NCBI RefSeq assembly: GCF_026914185.1
Contig: NC_070569.1
Location: 310,001-374,000 of the forward strand
Direction: 5' to 3'
Source: Puccinia triticina
Lineage: Eukaryota; Basidiomycota; Pucciniomycetes; Pucciniales; Pucciniaceae
DNA length: 64,000 nt
The notes under the pieces were generated by a model. It was not told the origin of the DNA, ran no database searches, and saw nothing but the letters and a program-made list of their open reading frames with translations. This document shows positions 34,575-44,330 of this stretch, in pieces. Made by a program: the position numbers and the translations under genes. How positions within the stretch are numbered: the first letter of the stretch is position 1; each line of letters starts with the position of its first letter.

Positions 34575-34882
34575 ACACTTGCCTGTTCGCCATTCTGCGA
34601 TTATTCCGCTAACTGTCAAGATCTCCGCGAGCGTGTCATACCAAATTGTTATTCTTGTGTTGGATGGAATTTTTGATTGTACAAAGGAATGATGAGGCCA
34701 AATATGGTTTGCCGTGGCTTCTTGGAGTGTGATAATCTTGAGGTTGAGTTCCCGGCCGGAATGTGAGGAGCACAAGAATTTTTTGGGAATGGTAAGTGGT
34801 TTGACAGTAAGTGGGTTCAGGTGAAGGAAGCGAAGATAGCTTCTGTGGCGGGTGGGGCTGCGGGCCTGGACCCGGCTCCCGT

Positions 34883-34916
34883 GCCCCTGCGGCGGCGTAG
34901 CTGCTTTCAACTCTAG
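34883..34916 (+). other. Helitron H1 3' terminus: hairpin plus CTAG
   Basis: GCGGC-GTA-GCTGC forms a five-pair stem (one G-T pair). Nine bases later comes CTAG, then T of the target. The same layout occurs at the ends of H2 (near 50054-50080) and H3 (minus strand, 51173-51199). In Helitrons this hairpin acts as the transposition terminator. Confidence 0.9.
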
Positions 34917-35050
34917 TCACTTGATTAAAACTTGCCAAGTTTAGCTTGGTGGGTCTTGTTATCCAATAGTATAGAAGGGCAGAGTTTGCACCTCCATCAT
35001 CCCCTTCTCCATTCAGCAAAAGGGTTTCACAACCACTTTTGAGTCTTACA
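34917..35050 (+). mobile_element. LTR D', second part (134 of 966 bases)
   Basis: This continues LTR D' after Helitron H1 and ends CTTACA at 35050. It matches the minus strand of 41480-41613. The next four bases, ACAG, correspond to ACGG in the other copy, so the flank is element C sequence with one change. Confidence 0.85.
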
Positions 35051-37063
35051 ACAGCATCGGTATGTTTACTGGTTTAATTTTCTTAGCGACAGTCTTATAC
35101 TTTGTATTACAGCTATATTCTTGTTGATTACCCCAAAACTTGTCTAGTTTTGTCAGTAGAAGTCCTGGGTCTAATCTAAAAAATCCCGAGTCACTGGATT
35201 TTGCGGTAGAACAGTTTTGAATTTCTGATTCTTAGGTGTAAGTATTGGAATTAAATACATCTGGCCCTTTTTGTCCATTATTGCCAATGACCCGCCTCCG
35301 GTGTCGTAATATTTAATTGTTGCCATTACATCAACTAAGAAAGGTCTTCCAAGAATAAAATGTAAGGCGCCGCGCGCTACCCAGAAATGGACTGTTTGAG
35401 GAAGTTTCCCAATAGTCACTTCAACTCCCTCCACAACTCCTATAATCCCGGTGTGATGGCCGCCAATTCATTTCAGATTCATTTTTTTTTTCCGTGACTA
35501 ATAGCCCAATTTGCTGCGCTAAACTTTCTGGAATCAGATTAACCATGGATCCGGTATCCAAAAGTGCTTCTTCATAAATTTGATTTATGTTAAGTCGAAT
35601 ATAACCCAAGGGACAGGAGTAATGGGCCGTGAGTAATTCATCAGACTCCTCCAGTTCAGCATGATTTGCTAAATTAGATCCCTCATTTGGTACACGCCGA
35701 TTATAAATTTTCTTTTTAAATATATCTACAACTCCATTTGATATAGCAAAAAGTTTGCCATAACTCAGAGTCATGCATCCTTCAGTTAACATTTGTTTAG
35801 CGGTTTCTTCTTCTTCCCCCGGGAATTCTTTGGCTCAAGTCCGCTCTAAGTGAGTTTTCTTGACAGGCTTTTCTTTCTCAGATTCTACCGGTTCAGGCTC
35901 TTCAAATCTAACTTTAGTTGCACCAGATTTAGGTTTAATTGGCTCTTTAGATTTCTGAGTCGTTGCTTTTTGAAGCAAATCCTCGACATCTACATCCATA
36001 ACCGCGTCTTTCGCGCTCTTTGACAGGTTCCCAGCCCCCGAATTTTCCGGTTCCTTCTCCGACCGAGTCCGTTTGCCAATATCCACATCGTACGTTGCCC
36101 TTTCCTCTGGTTTGCATTCCTCAAGCTGACCAAAAGAAGAATTCACCAATTTTTCTGTAGATTCCTTATATCTATCAACTACTTCCTTAATAGGCCGTCT
36201 AGTATTCCATGGAATACGCGTACCATCGGGTAAATAGTAATCTCTTTCCTCTTTCTTAACTTGTCCGTTAGATTCATCATTAACAAAAAACGCTACAGTT
36301 ATTACTTGCGTGAGTTTCTTGAAAACAGTACTAACATCTGAAATCTGGTTATCTGTACGGCGCGTTTGCTGGAGCAGAGCCTGACGCCATATGAGGTGGA
36401 GTCATCTTCCCGGCAGTCAATGCAACGAGCTGTTTAGTTATCTCCTGAATATGTTTCTCTAGAGGATTTGGCACAGGTTTTTCTACGACGCGCTCGACCA
36501 TCCGCTTGACTTTAGGTTTGGTTTCAGGAGTTTGAAAAGGTTTGGAAGAGTTTTCTTGCGCCTTATCCTCATTAGTGAGATCTTCCCACTCAAATGGCGT
36601 CAAGGCCACAATCAGGCCTTCGAATTCAGGTTGCTCGCGTGGTGAGTCTTCTTTTTGAAATCTTCTTTGATTCCCGAAGTCGCTGCCAGCTGACCAAGCA
36701 GTTGCAGTGATACCTTGCCACCCTTGCTTGCCTCCGGCGCCTTTGGGACCCGAAATCCCTCGGATTTTGGCATTAAAAGAATATCGTTCTGGTGAGTTCA
36801 ATTTTTGCACCGATCTGCTTTCAAAGCTGAAAGAAACATCTTTTTTTGCACCCAGCCTTAACAGCTAAATTGACAATACCCCTCCGAAGTGTTGAAACCT
36901 CTGCTTCGTCAACGCTGCGGCCAAAAAGGGCGGAGTAAACACCCTCACGGAATTTAAAATATTTAAAACTAAGTTTGAAACTATTATGCACTATTTGGTC
37001 TGTATGGGTTACAACAAAAGTCTTGAAGAATTCCGCAAACTGCTCTTGGAGGCGCTTAGTCAA
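35051..37063 (-). pseudogene. element C left copy: gag and protease remnants
   Basis: Minus-strand fragments that match the right copy almost base for base: protease region with LLDTGSMVNLIPESL (35792-35421), the downstream piece (35434-35171), a charged Gag C-terminal piece (36149-35835), a Gag piece (36810-36349) and an N-terminal Gag piece (37063-36821). Frames shift or stop between pieces, so nothing complete can be made. This copy retains Gag sequence (36572-37063) that is missing or rearranged in the right copy. It runs into LTR D' at 35050. The reverse transcriptase and integrase expected beyond LTR D' are absent. Confidence 0.8.
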
Positions 37064-37214
37064 CAGTTAGGGAAATCTGTTGTGCGGGAGCTAGTTTGAT
37101 TTGGGCAAATGAAATTGACAAAAGATGGCGTAAAAGTCTTGCCCAAAACCAATGTTCTGTTAAGTTATATTCAGAAAGAGGTGGAATCAGTGTCTGTGTT
37201 GGAAAGACAAGATT
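37064..37214. other. junction between inverted element C copies
   Basis: Homology of the two arms starts at about 37,215 on the right and about 36,572 on the left. The bases between belong to Gag of one copy or the other or to the joint itself. No gene is visible apart from the Gag frame that opens at 37109. Confidence 0.5.
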
Positions 37215-37732
37215 TATTGAATGAGGATAAGGCGCAAGAAAACTCTTCCAAACCTTTTCAAACTCCTGAAACCAAACCTAAAGTCAAGCGGATGGTCAAG
37301 CGCGTCGTAGAAAAACCTGTGCCAAATCCTCTAGAGAAACATATTCAGGAGATAACTAAACAGCTCGTTGCATTGACTGCCGGGAAGATGACTCCACCTC
37401 ATATGGCGTCAGGCTCTGCTCCAGCAAACGCGCCGTACAGATAACCAGATTTCAGATGTTAGTACTGTTTTCAAGAAACTCACGCAAGTAATAACTGTAG
37501 CGTTTTTTGTTAATGATGAATCTAACGGACAAGTTAAGAAAGAGGAAAGAGATTACTATTTATCCGATGGTACGCGTATTCCATGGAATACTAGACGGCC
37601 TATTAAGGAAGTAGTTGATAGATATAAGGAATCTACAGAAAAATTGGTGACTTCTTCTTTTGGTCAGCTTGAGGAATGCAAACCAGAGGAAAGGGCGACG
37701 TACGATGTGGATATTGGCAAACGGACTCGGTC
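37109..37732 (+). pseudogene. element C right copy, gag part 1
   Basis: Frame 37109-37444 contains NEDKAQENSSKPFQTPETK and KPVPNPLEKHIQEITKQLV, as in the left copy. Coding-like sequence continues in another frame (NDESNGQVKKEERDYYL..., RIPWNTRRPIKEVVDRYK) to the MULE insertion. The first 35 residues differ from the left copy, which points to an internal deletion or rearrangement. Confidence 0.75.
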
Positions 37733-38094
37733 CTAGCTTAACAAAGCCTCTCGAGTGGAGGGTCCGGGGGACCCCGCCCGGAGGGCTCTCCGCAGGAGAG
37801 GCTTATGAGTTATGTCTTGATTTAAGCAGGAGCAGAAAGGATCTGCTACACTAAAAATCCCAACCAATATAGAAAAACTGAATACACAGAGTTGTAGGTT
37901 CTGATCTTGCAAGGAATTCGAGCCACTCATCTATCTTGTAGCCAGAAAAACAACTCCTGGAGTCCCAAACAAGTGGAGCCTCATTTGGAAGACTTGTGAA
38001 TTTTTGATCTTTTGAAAAGGTCAACAGATTGGGATAGAGAAAATCTGGTTAGACCAAATTGTAGAGAAAGAAAAGTAGCATAGGGTACAGATAG

Positions 38095-40279
38095 TGTCAG
38101 ACACTGAGACACTAAGTCCATGTGTCTACAATGCAGAGTATATGTCTTATAGCCTAACACCACCTGCAAATGGGTGTGGTTTTCTCCGCAGCCACACCCA
38201 GTGGTTTTCCAACTGAACTCGCGCGGCCCCCGGGAACCATCATTCGGGGTAAACATAACTCGCCCGGGCCGGTCATCTGGCTGGTCACATGACGACCAGC
38301 CAAGTTGTACAGCTTGATGAACGGCGAGCCGCGGGTCATCAGGACGCACCGATGACCGGACACCTGGGCGGTCATCAAGGTATACATGCCTCGATGACTG
38401 GTCAGACGGCTGGTCGTCAAGGCAGACAGCTCGATGACTGGAGCCAGCCGGTCATCAAGACGGTAGACACTCAATGACCGGCCATCTAATTGGTCATTAA
38501 GGCACAGATACAACTCAATCACCGGCCAGCTGGCTGGTCATCGAGGTGTCCTTGATGTCAAGGTACATGTACCTTGATGACCAGCCATCTGAGCAGTCAT
38601 CGAGGTATACACCTCAATGACCGGCCAACTGGCTGGCCATCAACATATGTACCTCGATGACCAGCCAGCCGGCTGGTCTTCAAGGTATGAATGTACCTTG
38701 ATGAACCGACCCGAGCTGGCCGGTCATCAAGGTGTATGCCTTAATGGCCGGTTGGCTCCGGTCATCAATGATCAAGGCCTTGATGACCGGCCGGCTCCGG
38801 TCATCAATGATCCAGCCTTGATGACAGGGATGATCAAGGTGTATGCCTTGACGACCGGCCTGCTCCGGTCATCAAGGTGCCTGTATACCTCAACGACCAG
38901 CCAGCTGACCGGTCATCGAGGTACAATTTTGATGGCCAGCCAGTTGGCCGGTCATTGAGGTGTATACCTTGATGACTGGTCAGACGGCTGGCCATCAAGG
39001 TATACATGTACCTCGATGACCGGAGCCAGCCGGTCATCAAGGACACTTCAATGACCAGCCAGCTGGCCGGTCTGAGGTGATCGAGGTGTATCCTTGATGA
39101 CCGGTCATTGATCAGTGTCTGCCTTCTTGATGACCGGCCGGCTCCGGTCATCGAGCTGTCTGCCTTGATGACCAGCCATCTGACCAGTCATTGAGGCATG
39201 CATAGCTCGATGACCGGCCAGCTGTCCGGTCATCGGTGTGTCCTGATGACCCGCGGCTGTCCGGTCATTGGTGTGTCCTGATGACCCGCGGATCGCCGGT
39301 CATCAAGTTGCACAACTTGGCTGGTCGTCATTTGACCAGCCAGATGAACGGCCCGGGTGAGTTATGTGTATCATCACCCCGAATGATGGTTTCTGGGGGC
39401 CGCACGAGTTTTCCGGGGGCCGCGCGAGTTCCGAGGGAAAACCACTGGCTGTGGCTGCGGAGAAAACCACACCCGTTTGCAGGTGGTGTAATGGTTAAAG
39501 ACTTCTTTAATGATTGACTCATGTACATAAATTCAAGAGTTCAATTCCCTGTCATTACATGAATTATGTACCTTTTATTTCAATGTACTATTATTATGTA
39601 TTTAGTACCTATTTCACACTCTTTTGAGTATGTCATTAATCTTATTTCACATTGATTACATATCTGTTTATACAGAGAGAGATAATCTTATCTCTCTGTG
39701 TATTTATCCTGATTAAGCTTAATATATTTACAAATAGGGTGATTACATACATATTTATGTAAATCCCCTTCTGAATTCCATGTTCACTCCTCCTTGGAGT
39801 TAAGGATCCCTCAGGACCTTGACTCGAAGGAGGGAGCTGATCCTGTAATATAAAAGGGGGGATCTTTCCCCTGGAGAGATTTCCCCCCAAGATTATTACA
39901 AATACAAACCCGCCAACCTTACTATAAAACAATAGTGAGTGGGGTTTTCAATAATCAACTAACCCTATCTTTTCCTTTACAGCTCCTTCGACCTCAACTT
40001 GTGTAATTTCTAGGTACAGGTGATTGTTATCACACCTGTAACCTAGAAAATAACCTCTCTTTTGTTTGAAGCTACGGCGCCTGGCTTGAGTCATTGCCGC
40101 GTCCCCTTAATTTTGTAAGGGAGCTAGCCCCTCCGCTATTCAGCGTCGAGGTGTGGTTTATTCCCACTGGCTGTAATAGCTATAGTGCGGCCCTGTTTTC
40201 GCTGGCCGCTGCCCAAGCCGCTACAGCACGTAATCCAAAACCCATCAGCCCCTCGTCACAGAAGAGACGGGAGCTGACA
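38095..40279. mobile_element. solo LTR E2 (TSD GATAG) with nested foldback
   Basis: Ends TGTCAG...CTGACA, flanked by GATAG at 38090-38094 and 40280-40284. It is homologous, in opposite orientation, to solo LTR E1 (45486-46425). Net length is about 850 bases without the foldback. Near its left end it contains a tRNA-like module (A-box-like TAGCCTAATGG, B-box-like AGTTCAATTCC, CAT in the middle hairpin), which the foldback has split. Confidence 0.85.
38158..39488. mobile_element. foldback element packed with GACCGGCC-type palindromes, TSD TAA
   Basis: The ends CACCACCTGCAAATGGGTGT are mirrored at the right (GCAGGTGGTG). TAA lies on both sides (38155-38157 and 39489-39491), and E1 has the uninterrupted site. 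Outer arms of about 190-250 bases include TGGTTTTCTCCGCAGCCACA and CGCGCGGCCCCC-type blocks. The core (about 38,280-39,340) is a run of some 25 or more variants of TGATGACCGGCCAGCTGG/CCAGCTGGCCGGTCATCA joined by AAGGTATAC-type spacers. Each unit is itself self-complementary. There is no protein. Confidence 0.85.
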
Positions 40280-40469
40280 GATAGGGCATATTGGTGGAGA
40301 GGCTGGGGGAGGAGCTATAAATTTTTTAAAAACCTCTCAGCCAAATGAACTTTCTGATCCCGCGTAAAATTTGGGATAATGCGCAAGTCCCTCCCTGCGG
40401 GAGGGGCGGCTTCGCCGCCAGCCACAGCGCTCCCACCAGGGGGGACTTGTGTTAAGTTAGGACTCGGTC

Positions 40470-41479
40470 GGAGAAGGAACCGGAAAATTTGGGGGATGGG
40501 AACCTGTCAAAGAGCGCGAAAGACGCGGTTATGGATGTAGATGTCGAGGATTTGCTTCAAAAAGCAACGACTCAGAAATCTAAAGAGCCAATTAAACCTA
40601 AATCTGGTGCAACTAAAGTTAGATTTGAAGAGCCTGAACCGGTAGAATCTGAGAAAGAAAAGCCTGTCAAGAAAACTCACTTAGAGCGGACTTGAGCCAA
40701 AGAATTCCCGGGGGAAGAAGAAGAAACCGCTAAACAAATGTTAACTGAAGGATGCATGACTCTGAGTTATGGCAAACTTTTTGCTATATCAAATGGAGTC
40801 GTAGATATATTTAAAAAGAAAATTTATAATCGGCGTGTACCAAATGAGGGATCTAATTTAGCAAATCATGCTGAACTGGAGGAGTCTGATGAATTACTCA
40901 CGGCCCATTACTCCTGTCCCTTGGGTTATATTCGACTTAACATAAATCAAATTTATGAAGAAGCACTTTTGGATACCGGATCCATGGTTAATCTGATTCC
41001 AGAAAGTTTAGCGCAGCAAATTGGGCTATTAGTCACGGAAAAAAAAAATGAATCTGAAATGAATTGGCGGCCATCACACCGGGATTATAGGAGTTGTGGA
41101 GGGAGTTGAAGTGACTATTGGGAAACTTCCTCAAACAGTCCATTTCTGGGTAGCGCGCGGCGCCTTACATTTTATTCTTGGAAGACCTTTCTTAGTTGAT
41201 GTAATGGCAACAATTAAATATTACGACACCGGAGGCGGGTCATTGGCAATAATGGACAAAAAGGGCCAGATGTATTTAATTCCAATACTTACACCTAAGA
41301 ATCAGAAATTCAAAACTGTTCTACCGCAAAATCCAGTGACTGGGGATTTTTTAGATTAGACCCAGGACTTCTACTGACAAAACTAGACAAGTTTTGGGGT
41401 AATCAACAAGAATATAGCTGTAATACAAAGTATAAGACTGTCGCTAAGAAAATTAAACCAGTAAACATACCAATGCCGT
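40470..41479 (+). pseudogene. element C right copy, gag C-terminus and protease
   Basis: Continues after the MULE insertion: GNLSKSAKDAVMDVDVEDLL, then the protease piece LLDTGSMVNLIPESL (frame 40738-41109) and a following piece (41096-41359) that overlaps it in another frame. It then reads KYKTVAKKIKPVNIPMP up to LTR D. It is nearly identical to 35051-36149 on the other strand (for example one Gly/Arg difference near 41,341). Frame changes show it is not functional. Confidence 0.8.
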
Positions 41480-42411
41480 TGTAAGACTCAAAAGTGGTTG
41501 TGAAACCCTTTTGCTGAATGGAGAAGGGGATGATGGAGGTGCAAACTCTGCCCTTCTATACTATTGGATAACAAGACCCACCAAGCTAAACTTGGCAAGT
41601 TTTAATCAAGTGATAGGTCTGGTCTAGTTCCAGATGAAGTTGTTCGACGACAGGTATGTGAGAGTTGAGAGTGAGTTCAGTGGTTATTTGTAAATATGAG
41701 GGTTGTGGTGAGGTATAGATGTGATGGTAAGTGTGAAGGTGGTATGTAAATAACGGGGGAGTACTGAGCTGAGGGAAAAACAACTGGGGGGGAGAGAGCT
41801 CCTTATATAGACAAATGTGAGGAATTTTAGCTACAAGGGGGACCCTGGATGAGGGATTTTAGCTGGTGGGCTGCGTAAAAGTGGTGTCAGAAGATGCTAA
41901 ATACAGGCAAAAAGTGGGGTGAGAAATGAAACATGCTGTCATACTAATGCAAGGAGTGCATAAACAAAGCGGGGAAATGTCAAATACAGGGGTACTTCAT
42001 GCAAGGGGTGCATGAGTGGTGTCAGACTAATTCAAGGAGTGCAGAAATGGGGTCAGAAGACTGCATGCAGCTGCAAGGGGTGCATAAATGAGGCGGGGAC
42101 ATGTCAAATGCAGAAGAAATGGGGTTGGTCCCCTGCATAAGCAGTGGAGATAAGAGGGATGGAAAAGAGTATGTGTTTGGCTGGGTCTGAGTATGCATGT
42201 ACTTGGGAAAGGTGACTTGAGGGGTGTGACAGGTTGATGACTGGGGCTGGCCATGTCCAAGAGGGTCCAAGAGGGTGTAACTTCCAATCCAGCGGGGTTC
42301 CAGTGACACTTCCAGTGGTGAATAGGGGTAAAATCGGCCCTAGAATCCCTTTCTGAGGTCCATTTGGTGGTATCTTGAGGCGTATTGTGAGTAATTATGT
42401 AGTATAGAAAA

Positions 42412-43614
42412 GGGGCAGGCTAAATCCACACCAAAAAATTACTTCATCCACTCCAAAAATGGAGTGAACATTTGTGAGCCTGAGTCTCTATAGTGACAGC
42501 AGGACACAAGAAATGGGGGACAACAGTTTGATTTCTTGGGATAAAGAAAATACAACTGTAAGAGAAAAAGAGAAAGAGAGAGAAAGAAACCAAGCAGGAT
42601 AAGATAGAAGAGAAGTACTAGGTTATTCTAGTGGGAATGCACGTCCACTGGCAATGCTACTCTTCAGAAGAGTGCTGCTAATCTGTGCTAGAAGTGCTAC
42701 AGCTTCCTCTCAGGAGGGTATCTGGATTAGATAAGTTTAATCCAGCCACAGTTTTTTAGACTTCTCTCTGGACAGTCAAGGTTCTTAATGGGAAACCTGA
42801 GGGACAGCCCTGCAACCTAGATTTTGAGGCAAAGGCCAAGTGATTATAAGGGACAGCCCTGTGATCAAGATAGAGGCAAAGGCCTGTAGAATTGAAGGGA
42901 CAGCCCTGTGATCAAGGAGGAGGCAAAGCAAGAAGAAAAGGCAGATCAAACAAGACACAGAGTTGTACCTCTGAGATAATCAAGGTTCAGTGAAAGAGGT
43001 TACTTACTGTCAATATCCTAGGCGCCTGTGACGGTAGGTATACTGGGAGTAGAGTAGGCTCTTTGGTGGTGATCCTGGGGTTATCTGGGTGGTGGTTCTG
43101 GTGTGCTGAAGTCTGTGGATCCGCCTCAGGCAAGGGGGATTCTGACTACGAAAATTTTCACAGTTTGCTTATGTAATTTACATATGTACATGTGGTTTGG
43201 CGCGCCAGGTAGTGCTGACACGTCACAACTGCGCAAGCGCGCTACAACTCAGTAACTCAGGGAAGGAGTATAGTTACAATGAATTGATAAGTTGTAACTA
43301 GGGTCAAAATTGCATGAGGAAACAGAATCTGAAGTCAAAACAAGGTTATCTCTTAAGATGAAAAAGATATAAAGTAATTTATATGTAACAAAGGTAGAAC
43401 AGGCAGCTTTTAGGTCAGCTGTGATGACTCTAAGGCTGACAACATTAGTCCACTCCAACTTTCATTGGAGTGAACCATAGTCTACTCCAAATTTTGTTGG
43501 AGTGAACAAAATTACACTCCAAAAAAGCCTGTTTTTTGGAGTGTCACCATGATGCACTCCAAAAATTTTGGAGTAAACCGAATTCCACTCCAAAAATATT
43601 TTTTCCAAGCAATT

Positions 43615-43647
<33 letters not shown>

Positions 43648-44285
43648 GAGTGCACAGATGTTCATTCCAAATTTATTGGAGTGGATTAAGGTTTCTCAAA
43701 TTTAAAAAAAGGCAATTTTAAATCTGTACAATTAAAACTTGCATGTAACTTTGAAAAATGTATATTCCAAGTTCTTGGGGTGGAGTACCAGGAAAACTTT
43801 AGGGCAGTAGTAGGCAGGTGACATGAACCAACCAAATTTAATCCCCTTTAATTTATTTCTGGTTCATGTTTTAGTCATTGTAGAAACTGAAAACATTTTA
43901 CATACATAATTTTTGATGTATTTTAAGTACACATATGATGCTGACATAAGTTTTCATTCCTCTTTAAGAACCCTGACTTATTTTACTGAAATACTGTTGA
44001 AAACCACTCCAATAAATTTGGAGTGAAAATCTGTGCACTCCAAAAAAATGAATCATTTTACCTTGGAGAAATTATTTTTGGAGTGGAATTGGGTTTACTC
44101 CAAAATTTTTGGAGTGCATTATGGGTACACTCCAGAAAACAGGCTTTTTTGGAGTGTAATTTTGTTCACTCCAACAAAATTTGGAGTAGACTATGGTTCA
44201 CTCCAATGAAAGTTGGAGTGGACTACTGTTCACTCCATTTTTGGAGTGGATGTAGTAATTTTTTGGTGTGGATTTAGCCTGCCCC
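42412..44285. mobile_element. TIR element built of CACTCCA/TGGAGTG palindromes, TSD TAGAAAA
   Basis: Ends GGGGCAGGCTAAATCCACACC and its mirror at 44265-44285 (the longest run quoted here is limited to the ends). TAGAAAA is at 42405-42411 and 44286-44292. The uninterrupted counterpart is in D' near 4450-4465, where the sequence runs straight through. The arms of roughly 300 bases are chains of ACTCC-AAATTTT-GGAGT type palindromes spaced by 20-30 bases. The unique centre is about 43,690-43,990. No protein. A 7-base duplication is close to the 8 bases of hAT elements, so the superfamily is uncertain. It is interrupted by a solo LTR of the B type. Confidence 0.85.
42473..43441 (-). mobile_element. 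solo LTR related to element B (TSD ACATT)
   Basis: 969 bases beginning TGTGAGCCTGAG and ending AAGGCTGACA, with ACATT at 42468-42472 and 43442-43446. It shares with the element B LTR the terminal 20 or so bases, the block TACTTACTGTCAATATCCTA and the segment around CATATGTACATGTGGTTTGG, but differs in between by several inserted or changed blocks. It marks an older insertion of a sister lineage followed by LTR-LTR recombination. Confidence 0.92.
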
Positions 44286-44330
44286 TAGAAAAACACTTTT
44301 GATTTTTCACTTTTCCGTCTACCACACCGT

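Larger units (their letters stand above)
5252..34916 (+). mobile_element. autonomous Helitron H1, interrupted by elements A and B
   Basis: The 5' terminus is TCCAAGTTTATTG (5252), preceded by A. The 3' terminus is CTAG (34913-34916), followed by T, with a GCGGC-GTA-GCTGC hairpin ending nine bases before it. This is the Helitron signature (5' TC, 3' hairpin plus CTRR, insertion between A and T, no target duplication). An empty site proves the borders: the paralogous LTR D on the minus strand near 41613 reads straight from GACCAGACCTA into TCACTTGATT. Without element A and its duplication H1 is about 12.2 kb. Cargo in order: accessory gene 1 (6561), a MITE (8514), RepHel (9018), a GST gene (31774) and accessory gene 2 (33758). 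All four genes are on the plus strand. Confidence 0.93.
37733..40460. mobile_element. small MULE-like element with nested LTR E2, 9-base TSD
   Basis: The 9-base duplication GACTCGGTC is at 37724-37732 and 40461-40469. The uninterrupted left copy of element C reads through this site with a single GACTCGGTC. Terminal inverted repeats are short: CTAGCTTAACA on the left, CTAACTTAACA as the reverse complement of the right end. Without LTR E2 it is only about 540 bases with no coding capacity. Nine-base duplications are typical of Mutator-like elements, and the superfamily call is inferred from that alone. Confidence 0.75.
41480..44326 (-). mobile_element. solo LTR D (TSD CCGT) with nested TIR element
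   Basis: On the plus strand it starts TGTAAGAC and ends ACCACA. CCGT is at 41476-41479 and 44327-44330. Removing it joins element C as MP|LSINPPLSRPP in frame. Net length is 966 bases, the same as D'. The TATATAAGG-type box is on the minus strand. The 3' part matches 4420-5251 and the 5' part matches 34917-35050, which gives an exact empty site for Helitron H1 between 41612 and 41613. Confidence 0.92.

Noticed and set aside
34548..35019. Minus-strand frames at the Helitron H1 3' end
   Set aside because: They cross the Helitron/LTR junction at 34916/34917 and so cannot be one ancestral gene.
38279..39340. CRISPR array
   Set aside because: Repeats are variable, self-complementary and alternate in orientation, spacers are short and repetitive, and the context is a eukaryotic transposon.
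43612..43646. Long T run as a poly(A) tail of a LINE or SINE on the minus strand
   Set aside because: It lies inside the arm of the 42412-44285 TIR element. The matching position in the other arm has a shorter T/A stretch, so it is simple-sequence expansion.
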